A stretch of DNA of 64,000 nucleotides. Origin: Hetaerina americana. Lineage: Eukaryota > Arthropoda > Insecta > Odonata > Calopterygidae. Every line of letters starts with the position of its first letter. Within the stretch, counting starts at the first letter, position 1. The translations under genes and the position numbers were made by a program. Shown here piece after piece: positions 49,366-62,359 of this stretch. Location: contig JAKTNV010000004.1 in assembly GCA_022747635.1 (NCBI GenBank), positions 25,259,179 through 25,323,178 on the forward strand, given 5' to 3'. The notes under the pieces are model-generated. The model was not told where the DNA came from. It did not search any database and worked only from the letters and a program-made list of their open reading frames with translations.

Positions 49366-49630
49366 TAACAAACACAGTAATCAACCCAAGGTTTGGTTTG
49401 ATAGGCTAGAGTAGAGCTCACCTAATACGAATCCATGTAGAGCGTGTGAAATCCGTACTTCAGGGAAGGAGGTCCATTTCCTTTCCTTGTGCCGCCTCTG
49501 ATTTCTTATGAAGATCTGGTACCCGAAAAATCACGCAGTTTGGGTGAAACTGAGGGTTCCCAGAGGCGCTGAACCAGGGCCCTGTGGTCAGTTGCCCATT
49601 ACTACTACCCCGTAGACTATAACGCCTCCT
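49366..49630 (-). repeat. tRNA-derived SINE family A, copy 3
   Basis: Same body and 3' end as 17436-17705 (plus: CAGTAATCAACCC, ACCCGAAAAATCACGCAG, TTTGGGTGAAACTG). Head on the minus strand: A-box-like TAGTCTACGGGGTAGTAG and B-box-like GCCCTGGTTCAGCGC, more diverged than in copy 1. An open frame on the minus strand at 49460-49651 is the repeat, not a gene. Confidence 0.72.
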
Positions 49631-49634
49631 TTTC

Positions 49635-50150
49635 TCTAATATACTGCTCAAATAACTTAGTTTGAATTCATCATTTCCATCTCATTATTTTCTTTTGATT
49701 TATCCGCATTCTCATTGCACGCCTAATATCGATTCTGCATAGCTCTCAACAAATTACGCACAAAGTCTGGGTAGCCCAACTTCGGCTTTCACGTATCTAA
49801 TTTAAAAAGTTCAATGCCTATTTTCATTCCTATCCTCCTAGCCTTCACAAGAGTCTCATTGGGCAAATACTTATTTTGCATTTTATTTTTAGTAGATAGG
49901 TGTGTATGCCTGCTAATAGCACTGTACTTACTCTATAGTGTCTGCCTTCCTCCCTCAATTCTCTTCATTAGTAAAGCTTTACACATTTTGCACTAATGGT
50001 TGGGAAATGAGCAGAAATGGGTTTTTCATCCACAACAATATTTTGGTGTTTACCTATAATACAACAGTACCGAATGTTTGTTCATATTTACCCTTAAAAA
50101 TGTATTAGTTACATGAGATACAGGATAGAAGAAGTATAGTGGGGGGAGCT
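49635..50150. other. No gene recognised
   Basis: AT-rich, featureless. Confidence 0.4.
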
Positions 50151-50152
50151 CA

Positions 50153-51990
50153 AATAACCCCCACTATCTTGTAGAACGATAGTGGGGATTATTGGAGCAG
50201 TATTTGGAGAGTAATATATGTACGTACAGCGTAGGCGGAGGGAGACAGCCAGGGGTAGATGAAAGAATATTATCAGTAGAAGTAAAACCTGAACCAACGA
50301 ACCTAACTATTGTCCATGTCTACAAGCCAACAAGTAGCTTTCGGGAAGAACACCTAGTGTTTACTATCGATTAGAGGAAAAAACTGCCGGTGTTCCTGGA
50401 CGGAAAAATTTTATTGTAATTGGGCATTGGAACGCCATGGTGGGCGATAAGAGAAATGCAAAATTGGTTACTACGGTTTAGGAATAAGGTATGACCGCGT
50501 GGAGAAAGAGTCCTTCAAGGGACAGAGTTGAATCATTACGAACACTTGGTTTAAATAACACAATAGGTGTTGGTATGCGTGGAAAAGTCTCGGAGACTCC
50601 ACAGAGAGTTAGACTATATAATGACCAGACATCGGCTTAGGAACGGCGTAATAAATTCCCACTGTTTCTCGGGAGCGGATGCGGATTCAGATCATAATTT
50701 AGTACTAATGTAGTGTAAAATGAGATTCAAGAGGATAAAACTGGGAATATGGATGAGGAAATGGAGTGTAGCAGGTATAAAACGGAACAGGAAGGAAAGA
50801 GTACCAGGTTGCAATAGAGATAATTATGAGCGACAGAGACGGGAACGCCATGAAGGATGGAAACGTATCAAAAAAGGATGTCGAAAGCCATGAACAAAAC
50901 GATGGGAACAGTAAATAGGAAAAGAATAAGGAAACAAGGAATAAGAGATGAGATGATTACAAAGATAGACGAGAGGAGGAAACGGGAGAATGTGATCACA
51001 GAGTTAGGAATGAGGAAGTACAAAAAGAAAGATAATAAACTGAGGCGTGAAACTATTTGAGTTTGGGTTCATAAAGGGGGAGATGCGCCTAATGCCGTAG
51101 ATAGGAACTTATAGAAATTAACATAGATACAGTCAGGATTATTTGCGTGTTTCGTAGGTTTCGGCAAGGCGTTTGATAGAGTATATTGGTAGAAGCAATG
51201 ATTGTGACAGAAATTAGGATTAGATTGGGATAGGCGACTTATCCGAAGCCTGAACATACGAGCGATGGACTGCCCAGGTTTGTGTGGCAAATTGAGGGTA
51301 GTGATTGGCAGTGCTTGTGAAAGGAAAAAGATAGGGGTGCTCATTATCACTCTTGCTTTTCAGAGTATAGTTGGAAGAAATGGTTTAATAGGTAGGTATA
51401 GGAGGAACTTGAGATAGGGATAAAAGTCGGTGGGCAATAATTCAGAAATACAGGTTTGCGGGTGATTAAGCTGTAGTTTGCCAGCCAGGCGAGGGTTTGC
51501 AAACATTGCTGATTACATGGATAGCCAGTGCGATAGGTATGGATTGAGACTAAATGTAAACAAAATAAATATTATGCCAGAAGAGAGAGACTAAATTAAA
51601 TTTTGAAATTGCAGTTCAGATGAACTAGAGCTGGTGTGACAGTTAACCTGTCTTCGAAGTGTTGACCAAAATGGTCAAAGTAGTCAGGACATAAGGAGGA
51701 AAATTGCCTCGGGGAAAGAATGTTTCCGAAGGAGGTAGGAATTGACTGCGAGGACGTTGAGTGAGGGTTTTAAGAAACAGCTCGTTTTAGCTTCGATATG
51801 GAGCGTTGTTTTTGCGTGGCGAAAAATTGATCGTTAAATCAAAATAATAGGCGTAGGTTGGGTGCGTTTGAAATGCGAGTGTGGAGAAGGATGAACAAGT
51901 TAAAACGGGCGAATAAGGAATCAGGGGAAAATGTAGTTGTCATACTGTGCGAGGAGAGAGCGTTTTGGTTTACTGATTATTTTAAACGTA
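50153..51990 (+). pseudogene. RTE-like LINE remnant, endonuclease plus reverse transcriptase
   Basis: Best-preserved LINE copy. Endonuclease blocks: VDERILSVEVKPEPTNLTIV, HVYKPT, degenerate IGHWNAMVGD, and SGADADSDHNLVLM (about 50671-50712). The basic linker (50713-51060) has Lys/Arg-rich stretches. Reverse transcriptase: GFGKAFDRVYW (about 51162-51192), GLDWDRRLIRSLNIRAM and, degenerate, the YADD region; after it RYGLRLNVNKI and DIRRKIASGKECF. Stops and frame changes occur throughout, so it is not functional. It begins at a hairpin (50153-50193). Homologous to 14560-16060 (minus) over the endonuclease and to 22750-24090 over the RT. Confidence 0.68.
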
Positions 51991-51994
51991 TATA

Positions 51995-53450
51995 ATATTA
52001 TGATGATTCATTATGATTATGGTAAATTTACTCAAGTTATCTGTAATATGCCAGTAATGTAAACTTAAAGATTAAATTTGAAGCAAGACATGAATGAAAA
52101 ATGTTTCGCGTACCTTGAATAAATACTTATCTAAGTCCCGTTGGTATTTTCCTCCCTAGTCTCCCTATAATCTCTGTAGCAACCAGACACAGAAATAATC
52201 CTGCTATCTTAAACCCTGATTATTTTTACTGTGCATGTGCATATGTACGTCATGAGGTACGGAATTAGGTCCTTTCCCATAGTCAATACCTTCACGCCAG
52301 TCGTGTTTTCCAAAGTCGAATGTGAGCAGTAACTGTCTTATATGTACTTCTCTCCTCAAATAAATAAAAACTCCAGCTCAAGCACACGTTGGCACCTTTC
52401 AATACTTGCTTTTTTCAGAACCGGACATACTCATACCCAGCACCGATAATAAGGGAAGGTTTGATCTGTGGGATTCAATTAACTGGAGGCAATAACCAGT
52501 CCTATTACCTCTAGTACAAGGCCCCACTACCTCTTGGTCAAGACCTCTCTACGGTCGGAGGACGTTAGCAACAACCGTGTAAATGCGGCGCCATATTAAA
52601 TGATCATCCATGTTTCTACGTTTATTGTCCTGCGCCATGTGAAATTTACACTGTCCACATATGGCGTAGCTTTTTTCTCTAGATCGCCTGACATTCTCTG
52701 GAAAGTTCTGCTATCCAGATAATCTAATAGCTTAAGTTAGAGGAGGACACAGTTAGGGGTATCACACAGATTGGAATTTAGGGCCCTTAGGTTAATTACT
52801 CCATCTACATCAATACCCTGCGAGCCACCAAAAAGGTGTGTGGCAGAGGGGGGGCTGGACTGGACATTCTGGTATGATGTAGGTTAGTTATTGGCTAATA
52901 TTGGTATTAACTGAGGATACTCGTAATCCAGCATTCATAAATAAAATACCCAATTAATATTTTGTATTTTTGATACTCATTTGTATTGGTTCAGATGTAT
53001 TGTGTTTTAATTTTTTAATCTGTTGAAATAATATAAACTGGGCGCACTCTGGGCTTGGCCAATTAGAGATTAACAAAATGTTTATCAAATTACCTTTTTT
53101 AATATTCCCCTCCCCGTATTTTTCACCAACACGTAATTGATTAAAATCTTATTTTGCATCAAGTCTCTACTTAAGGCAATCCATATCAATGCATCTGCGT
53201 TCTCTTTAACTATTTGTTCGTAGTTTCCCTTGTTCGCCGAAGGGAACTGGCTAGTACGCCACTGTAAACGCCTGCTGCTATTGACAAAAAACCTACGCGG
53301 CGAAATGAATCTGATATGCTCTTATCCTGAATAGTGTGTCGCTTTATTTCTCATCTGTTGAATTTACGTTGTCAATTTAAGTAATCAAGCTAGGGATGTA
53401 TCGCGGAAGTTAAATTATCACCGAGAAACAAGGAAAGATGTAAAAAAACC
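51995..53450. other. No gene recognised; one interspersed repeat piece
   Basis: 52790-52860 (ACTCCATCTACATCAATACC, GCGAGCCACC, GTGTGTGGCAGAGGG) looks like an interspersed repeat, single in this window. Otherwise nothing. Confidence 0.35.
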
Positions 53451-53454
53451 GGTA

Positions 53455-53640
53455 CATTCTGTCGAGCCGAGTTTTAGCTGATATCTCGTGACGATGTTCG
53501 CGAGTGTGCCGAGGAGGGAGGAGGCGTTTAGTTTTCGTTAGCTGATTCGTTGGCGTGGACTCAGTTAGGTTGTCTCTACCTTAAGGACGCATTTGTCTTC
53601 TCGGATTGCTTGTGGGAGATTGCCAGGAAGTGAGTACTCT
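53455..53640 (+). promoter_or_regulatory. Weak promoter-like region
   Basis: CpG- and purine-rich segment with an arthropod initiator match, TCAGTT (about 53562-53567), followed by GGACG at about +23 (a downstream element would be expected at +28) and a donor-like GTGAGTAC at about 53628. It could be a non-coding first exon. Weak evidence. Confidence 0.2.
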
Positions 53641-56600
53641 TGAGCGATTTATTAATTTTTTTGAGATGTGGTTGCTCACCATCCATGTTTACCTTAGTGG
53701 ATATTGTGTCTTTGACTTTCTTTGAAGATTCTGTGGAATTATCTTTTTCACTATTTGTGCTTAAGTTTTTCTTACATTTGTCAGTTGTTCTGAAATATGA
53801 ATGCGAGTATGCTTTAATTGATAACGATACCTTCCATGAAATTGCACTGAGCCTATCAAAAAGAAATGTTCTTTGCGCCACGTATGTCGGCAGCCTCCTT
53901 CGTGAATACGTCTGGTCACTTGAGCTATCTCGTGGTCGATTGGCATGTTACAGTTTCATCGATGAAAGAGTTCTCTCTAAATATTATATTTTGAAATCTT
54001 AAGAAATATTATTTCAGCTTCAGACTTGGCACATAAAACTGAGTTCTACGTTGGAATTTACGATTGTAGGTGTTCGTCTCGTCCGTGCCAACCGTCGCCT
54101 ATAAGCTGTTGGATTCGGCTGATTCATTGGTTTGGAAGTCCATCGCAAAGACAGCCATATCCGACCTAAGGGTCCTTAACCGTTTGGAAACTTTTTATGT
54201 TGCTCATCGACTGTTGCCGGGATTTTTAACTAATAAAAAGGAAAGAGGGACACCTGGTTGAGCCTGGTAGGAAGCTTATCACTGGTCAGCCTAAGTCCTG
54301 TGGGATCCGATTCCTTCTGGTTGTGGGAACTGGAACTGGGCTTTGATCAGCAACTGGGGTCATTTTTACTGCGAGATACATTAAGCCGTTGTTGCACCCA
54401 GAAGCTAAAATGATTGCACATGTGGAATGAAAAGTGATATCTATATGGCAACGGTATCCGTCATTCTTATCTTTTTATCGCTTTACGTTATGAAATATCT
54501 TGGAAACTGTGATAAGAGAGGAGCACGCATATAGCCATATCACTCTATATATTTTCCCATTTTCCTTATTTTGATGGGCGAGCCAGCCATTTTGCGTCGT
54601 CCAGTATAAGAATTTTAATATCGGTGATATGCCGTTTCGCGAGTGATTGGTTTATATCAATGTAAAATCCTTAGGAACTAATCCATTAGGTTATTCATTA
54701 TATATTATTATATTTTTTAGCTTCTTGGCTAAAGTTAGGTAGTTTTTTAGTGCATGTTTCCTTCACTTCGACGTAATAAATATCCAAAATGAATACCATC
54801 TTTCAGGTCGGTCATTGGCTTTTGCGTTACGTCATGTTTTTATATCATATCCTATTGCAAGCATTATGGAGGCAAACGGGGCGATAGGGAACGATATTTA
54901 TTTGGAAGATAAGCATAATTCTCTCTCCATGAATTTGGCGAATTGCCTCAGCTTATAATCCACATATGCTAGTAAATATATTCACTATTTTTAGAGTATG
55001 TGTTTGTAGTTAGTAGTTCTTAATGTCAGATTGATGTACGATATCGTATTTCATGGCAGTGTATCGAATCAGAGAAAAATCCTGGCGTTCCCTAATCATT
55101 GTCCCTAATTATAGCCCCTAATCTCTTGATATTGCAGGTATAAGTAATAAACTCTTTGAAAACTTTACATATTTTGTGCATATTTTGGAAAAGTCACACT
55201 CTTGGAAGTCAATACTTTGCGCAGCTCATCGGTTTCCTCATGGCTGAAGTTTTGTGCTTCGATCTTAGTTTTAATGATTTTTTCCGGGGTCTGTTTGACG
55301 CTCATGCGTCATGGAGACATTGATCCAATTTCGATTTGATTCAAATTAAGGAATTTGGAGTCACGGAAGGGCGGGCTGTTTTTCTTTCGTGCTTCCTTAG
55401 GCGTCAAAAATTTCGGGTGTGAAAGTCGCCGTCTCTTGTGTTGGGTAATTGTGTCTATTATTAAGTAAATAATTTTGTACTTTTCTGCCGCCTTTGGGAA
55501 AAATATAAAGTTTTTACTACAGTGATGGTAAAAATAATGTGGGCGGTTCAAGTGAAAACCTATAATACCGAACCCGTATTACTCCCAACAAAAATAAGTA
55601 GCGTCGTATATCGTTAAATTTACCGAAAAAAAGATACGTTTGAGATTAAAGATTAAAAGATTTTTGCTCTAATTATTTCTTGAACTAATTTAATTTTACA
55701 TTAATTGGATTAGTTCTAATCTCACCTATCAAATCGACCTTCAGGTTGATAACTTTTTTTTGTTAGTAAAATGTCCATAATTTGTCGAAATATTCGGTAA
55801 AAAGTCAACAATCTGGTTTCATTGGAATTTAATGGCGACATATATATTTATAGGAACATAGAAGCAACGGGAAAATATTCGATAATGGTGAAGAAAAATG
55901 CTCCGATGTAAGGTTCTGTGACCCTTCATTACTAATTTGGAGAGATAAGAGTGTTAATATGCGAATAGAATTCACTGCATACTTACGTTCTTGAAGGCAC
56001 TCTTAATGAGAGACTGAGAGATATTTTTTTATTTGGTCCTATTGTGGATATCGTCTTGTGTTTTGACATCAGTTTTACCTTGCATAATTTTCAATCATCT
56101 CAACCGTCCTTCGCCTGGCTCTACGGTTTATTTTCCAATGTGCATTAACATGATCGTGGATTACTCGTCAAATTACTTCCTTGAAAATCGGTCTTCACTC
56201 TCGTGCTTAGGCCCTTTTGGTTCGCTTCCTCGATTCTGTCATCTTTATGCTTGCTTTCTCCTCAAAGTATTCTCACCTATTGTCGCTGGGTAAATGGCAT
56301 TTAAGGGGTTTATGATCTTCTAGGTGACCCTATTTAACAATAAACTTAACATTCCGTTTCCATAGCTGTGCCAGAGGCTTTCGCTTCGTAGGCCGTAAAA
56401 CTGTTAGAGCCTGGATTTTCAAACTCAAAATATAAACTTCACTTTGTGTTGCGCAATGTTTACCGCCAGAAACGTCTCAATGGATATTTTTGAGAAGACC
56501 TTAAAAGCCCTATGGCATGAAAGTTCCTTCCTACGGACAAAAGGCTGTGAAGTGATTGTGAACTCGCAGTTGTGTGGACATGAAGTCGGATTGTGAGTTA

Positions 56601-58590
56601 AAGGGTGTGTAGTTGTGACTTGAAGTATCCCGTCATGCCTCATGATTCCCTGGTATACTATATTAAACCACCCAAACTGGTGTAGTTGGGGTTTTCAAAA
56701 CGTGCAATGACTCCGACCAGTAATTTTTACGAGCACCAAACTTGTACAGCACATAGTATTTTTTACTGAAAATTATTCAGCATATTCATCTGCATCCGAC
56801 GCTGCAAAGTATCCGAAGGAATATATACCTGGTACTATTAGGTTTCGGGAAGATCATTATTTGATAATGAGACTTGTATTTAGAAGACGTATTTTTTATT
56901 TAGTCGCACTTAACCTTGGACAATCGTGCTTATCACACTTCCTCCGAGTAAGCGGATTATTCAGAACGAAGCAAGTGGCATAAAAATATGAGCACGACCA
57001 ATTAAAATAAAGTACCTATCGATAACCTGCGTGACGTATCCTCACAACAATTAATACTCACTTTGGGTAATTTTAGCTACGCAACCGCTTGCATCGTCCT
57101 GAAATCTCATTCTTGATTCCGCACCATTTTTTTGTTAGATTCGACTGAAATTTCTTTAACACGTGAATGATTTTATATCCGAAGTGATTTTGTGTGCAGA
57201 ATTTCATTTTTCGCGATTCGTTTTCGCAGACCGCATAAAATTGAATCCTCTTAGATAGGGATTTTGCTTGGGGACGGAACGTTTCGCCATGTATACATAC
57301 CTTGGAGTGTATTGGCCCAAACGGATAGCAATTATGCGTAATAACACACGTTTCCAACGTGATGTGACATCCTTTGGAAACGCTCCTTTTTTAGGCGTTG
57401 CCTGTTTTTGATAAAGAGAGAATGACCAGGCAGTGTCCATCCAAAAACCTACCTTAACCGGCAGAATACAAGGGTCAACGTATGTAATTCCTTCGTATTT
57501 GTGGGCATGAAAAAATTCTCCGTAGTTTTAAATTTGGTTGATAGCCATCATAAAAGGAAATTGAAGTGCATACTGACCTATCGGGATAATCTGGTGGGAA
57601 TGCCGCCACCTGCTGAGACTAAGCGAAACTTGAGACGCTGAGATGCTTGATGGGGTCAGCAAATTTTCCGAAAATGACCGCGTGAAGAGCAGGGAAAGGT
57701 GACGGTACAAGTGACAACCCCTTGCTAGGCCACCCGGCCATTCACTTCCATCATTTCGGCACTGCTGTGGTTTGTTCTCCTAAGCTCACCAGAGACTAAG
57801 TTTTTAAGTTGGCCTCGAAGGATTCGGAAATTCACTAACAGCCACCCTTAGACTCATCGGAAGAACCTAAGATATTCCGTCCAAGACTTGCATATTTTCC
57901 CGGATTCCATGAATCTATCAGAAATCCAAAGGTCGGAGGTTCTAATTCCGCTTGGGTATGTGTATTCTCGTATCTGCAAACTTGCGGGTCCCATAAGGAA
58001 ATACTAGATAGTATGCCAAAACTGGCCTAGTGGGAATACAGGTAAGTTAATGCATCATGGGATATTAGAATTTTCGCGATGTAAAACGAAAAAAAAATGC
58101 TAGAATTGAATTTAAATTAAGTTGTCTCGCGATTTTATGTATATCTTTGAAAGAACCTCAAAACAATTTCGCAGGGTCATATTTCATATATTTTGTGTAA
58201 ACATGACAAGGTCAAGAACTTAGGCGGCTGGAAAGCCGAAAGGCCATGGTCACGCAATGGACCAAGGCGAAACACTACAGCTACATAAATGCCTTATGCA
58301 TTACAAGAAATCATTATTCAGCATTCCACATCTTTCTTGTAAAAGGTTTTTTCAAGGCACTTGACTATCATTTTACTGAACCGAAATGCTGAAATAGTGC
58401 CCGTCGAGCAGTGTTAACTCGTCATAAACGATTGGTGAGTTCCATCTAAAATTGGGTGCAAGTGGGCCTATAGGAGGTTAAATGGAAGAAGAGAAAGAAT
58501 TCTACGCATCATGAGGCGTATAATTTTGCTAAAGACGGTAATGGAAGAATTAACAAAATGGAACTTTGAAGTAATGCTTAGGATGACTTA
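53640..58590. other. Long stretch without a recognised gene
   Basis: Opposed open frames at 53576-53881 (minus) and 53640-54002 (plus) are unrecognised. Repeat-like block at 57434-57469; isolated B-box-like GGAGGTTCTAATTCCGC at about 57937. Otherwise featureless. Confidence 0.35.
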
Positions 58591-58599
58591 ATAGAAGCA

Positions 58600-59360
58600 T
58601 GTCACGAGAAACACCAGCGCTAATAACTGTAAAATATAAAGACAGGGGCAGTCAGCAATGTATAGGGTGGAGGCCTGCTAACAACCGCTTACTTGTAGAT
58701 CCCCAAGCGTATTGGAGCAAGTTAATATCAAGAATACAGTAATCACACTGTAAGGTCAAAAATTAGTGCTAGTGGATTTCTTCACCTATCTCGGAAGTAC
58801 CATCACATGGGATGGAAGTACTACAGACATCAAGCGAAGAATAGCTCACCCTAAGAGAGCATTCATTAGGAAAAGACAGCTGCTGTGTTCATAGAAGATA
58901 CAGGTAGAACTACAGACGAGGAAACAATACGTGAAAACATTCGTATGGAGCGTGGCGCCGTATGGACCAGAAGCATGGAGCATCGGAACCAGACCAGAAA
59001 AGACTAGAAGCCTTCAAAACCTGGTGCTGGAGGAGGATGCTTAAGATCATATGGACGCATGAAATAAGAAATGAAGAAGTATACTGAAAAATAGACGAAG
59101 AACGGACCTTATGGAATACCATGGAGAAAATAAGAACCAGATGGATTGGCCACACCCTAAGGTAAAATTGATTCGTGAATAATATAATAGAAGGAAAAAT
59201 GGAGGGTAAAGTCCCAAGAGGAAGATCCAGGGATAAATACATGGGAAAAATAAATAAGAAAGTACATTGCAAAAAATACCAGGCAGTAAGCTAATTAGCA
59301 TCAGATAGGGTAAGATGGAGGGTTGCAGTCAACTAATTTTAGGATTGAACGAGCAATGAT
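58600..59360 (+). pseudogene. LINE 3' end, C-terminal domain remnant
   Basis: YLGSTITWDGSTTDIKRRIA (about 58787-58846) and then, with breaks, FVWSVAPYGPEAW, RMDWPH-like and IIEGKMEGKVPRGRSRD-like blocks. These are the C-terminal end of RTE/CR1-type LINE proteins (YLGSxIxxDG, WSVxLYGxETW, RWIGHxLR, IxEGKxEGxRxRGRPR). The element ends near 59360 with CAATGATGATC, a short ATG-type repeat typical of such 3' ends. Multiple stops; 5'-truncated. Confidence 0.62.
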
Positions 59361-59364
59361 GATC

Positions 59365-60695
59365 TCGTTTGATATGTATAACGCGGCTGGTCTGGATTAT
59401 TCTTTATTTAAACGTTATTTAAGAATTGCAATTATTAATTAAGTACTGCACTCGTAGTTAACAAGGTATTGGCATTTTTGTCGAAGGATATCTGTAAACT
59501 TTCGCGTTACATTTTGAGAATTTTATCACAATGATAATTTATGAGGAGATTGATGTCGCTTGTGAAAATTAAAATTAATTATTTTGTTTAGATTTACAAA
59601 GTATGAAAGTAAGTTAGATGATTAATACATGTATTTTGGTACATATTGCTAAGTGGCTAACAGTGTCTCGCGTAAGGGTCACTTAGTGTCTGCACACAAT
59701 CTTTCTCCAGGCTGGTAAGCACTTTTGATCTGCTTGAAATATAATATCTCAATTTTTAGTGATACATCTTCAGTGATTGGGATTGATCATGTAGGTACAC
59801 AATTCCAATCATTCAAATTTGTCGAATTTGAGTACGCATCGGAACGGGTCTTTAGCGGGATGTCTCAATTGACATGTGTCGTGAATATATTGAGCTCTTA
59901 CGTTCGCTCGAGAATGACCTCGGTGACATTTCACGAGTCAGTTTTCGTAACTCAGTAAAAGATTATTCGGAAATATTCTTATTTTGCATGGCACACTTTT
60001 ATGTCTCTAGATGGTAATAGGGCTAATAAATCTTGCTGCGGTTTCTTGACTGAATGAATCTTGCTTAAATAGACTGTGCGCCGCGTGAAATTGTCGATAA
60101 TCACTCAGTGTTGTTTCATTGCCTCAGAGCTGTTTCCTAAATTACCTGTTATTAAGTCTTTTTTAACCACTTCGTGTTTTCTTATATTGATGTAACGGAA
60201 AACAAAACTTTCCCCGCTGTGCAGGATCTCCTTCCAACGAGAGAACTGTGATCGATGTTCAGATATATCCCGAACCAGCACATTACTGCTATAGGGAATA
60301 AATATTTGAATTTCATTAACTCATCCGACTTAAGGGTTTAGATTCCTCCTTTTAAATGGGCCACGATTAATTTGATAATAATGTCTGTGGCGATTGATGA
60401 TTTTCGGAAATTTTTGGGAAACTTGTTCAAACATTTCTGATATTTAAAGGCCCACTTAATAAAATTCGTCACTGAACCAGTCTTCTTCCTTTACGTTCTG
60501 TTTGATGCGATTCGTAATACTGCTGAACACTTTCGTTTAATGGATTTCTTTCAACGGTAAATTAAATTCTTGTTAATCGGAGGTCTCATGTGATGTGGTG
60601 ATCATTTTGTTTAGATGTTATTGTATCTGTGTTAAAGGTGGGTTTTGGACGTTACCAAACCGTTATGTACTACGTATTGCGAGAAATTTCCATTA
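59365..60695. other. No gene recognised
   Basis: AT-rich. Nothing supported. Confidence 0.4.
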
Positions 60696-60699
60696 CCTT

Positions 60700-61270
60700 A
60701 CATTATTTTCTTCTTCATTCCTTTGTAACTTCTACCTTCTTTATGCTGTCTAAAAAGGTCCACTTTCTCTCCTTTTCCCTGCTTACCTAACGTTCTCCCT
60801 TATGTCACGGCCTCCGACATGCCGCCACCTCTCAATATTTCCTGGTGTCATTTTTTATGCCTTTTTCGTATTTACTCCCGTAACTTCCTCTCTACTCCCA
60901 TTATATTTCTTTAGTTTTCCTCTTTACCCAACATATTTATTGAATCTTCTCCATATCCACATCACAGATGCATTCATTGTATGCTCATCTGCATGCCTCA
61001 AAGTCCTAGTGCAGAATAAGTACAGTGATAAGATCCATATTAATATCTTTACTATTTTTTCTTGCTTGAGCTATCATGCTTGCCCTAACTTACCTTCTTT
61101 AAAATGCTTCTTTCTATAACTCTATTATTCTCCCTATATCCCCGATAATACTCCCCATTTTCCTTAAAATTACTGCTCAAATACTAGAAATGCTCCACCA
61201 GCTATATTTTATTCTCTCCGACTTTCTTAAACTTTGCTTTCTTATTAATTTCGTCTATGTGACTGCCGTA
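60700..61270 (-). pseudogene. Probable LINE C-terminal remnant (minus strand)
   Basis: C/T-rich on plus. On minus, LRHADEHTMNASVMWIWRRF (about 61000-60940) resembles the LINE block LRxADExRLxAFEMWxWRRM. Upstream and downstream are purine-rich with stops. One motif only. Confidence 0.35.
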
Positions 61271-61274
61271 GTCA

Positions 61275-62268
61275 AGCATTAGGCTAGTAGTCAAAATGGA
61301 AAAGCGCATTATTTTCATAGGAGTTGCCGTCGGAAACTACGGACAGTGGTTTAGCCATTATTACATACAGGGGGGTATTAGATTTCAAAGTTGGTTAGAA
61401 AACTATAGAATTCATTAATTACTGTCGCGTACCCGTAGCTATTTTTGTTGCGAGTTGAGGGGGGGAGGCGGAAGAGACTAACGAACGTACGGGAGGATGA
61501 AGTAAATGCGGGAGGAAATCTTCGGCTAAGTGCGAAGAGTGCAATCGGATTGGGAGATAAGGGGGAGGAAAGACTTCGACCAAAGTAAACCAAGGTGCGT
61601 CTTATTTGAAGATTCCGTCGGAAAGAAAAAAGATGGATCGTAAGGATTTACTCGAGCCTCACAACGGTGTCAAAATTGAAGACATGATGAGGCAATGATT
61701 CATACACTCCCGAGCAGTGTGTTTCGCAGTGAAAAATAAGCGGAGGTCGTTACGAAAACCGATACTTTCATCGACCTAAATTTTTTCTCTTGGGAGTTCA
61801 GCGAAATGATGTGCAAGACTGGGGAAAATTGAGAGTTCAATTTGTATTTGAATTTATTTTGCTTATATTTTTGTTAATGTTCAGAGGACTGATATTAATT
61901 GTTCATTTTGCCATCAGAACTAGTTATTTCCTTCATTTTGTTGCCAGTAAAAATGATGGACACTGACGAGCGTAAGATTTTGCTGTCTGCCGGGATCGTT
62001 GAAGTTGAAACTTCAATGTATCCATCACAAGCCACTCCAAGCTGTCATTCATCTGCCCACGCTTTTTTCGGATGAACCCTAAATGCTTGCTTGGAGTTAA
62101 AAATATGGCAAATGAATACTGGTGCCAAGGCCGCCATAGTCATCAAAATGTGAGACCCATAGAGTGGGTTACCGACGAAAATTGTCGCTGTTGTCAGTCA
62201 CCAAATATTTATTTGGTAGTTGTGTCCATGCCAAACCTAGCGGTAGATTACTTAATAATAATAACATA
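61275..62268. other. No gene recognised
   Basis: 61440-61600 is purine-rich with some CpG; no motif found. Confidence 0.35.
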
Positions 62269-62269
62269 A

Positions 62270-62303
62270 TATGTATGTATGTATATATATATATATGCGT
62301 GTA

Positions 62304-62345
<42 letters not shown>

Positions 62346-62351
62346 CATATA
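62270..62351. repeat. (TA)n/(TG)n microsatellite
   Basis: TATG and TA repeats with TGTG interruptions. Tyr/Ile-rich frames here are artefacts. Confidence 0.95.
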
Positions 62352-62359
62352 ACGCCCAG

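Noticed and set aside
53576..54002. Opposed open frames of 101 and 120 codons
   Set aside because: No family resemblance, no splice support, biased composition; overlapping frames on both strands are expected by chance in a few places in 64 kb.
55987..56013. 27-base minus-strand microexon between CTCAG and GTAAGT (SLIKSAFKN)
   Set aside because: Good splice dinucleotides but no neighbouring exon in phase and no homology; chance cannot be excluded.
62270..62351. CRISPR-like or satellite array
   Set aside because: Plain dinucleotide microsatellite without spaced repeats; no CRISPR array is present anywhere in the window.
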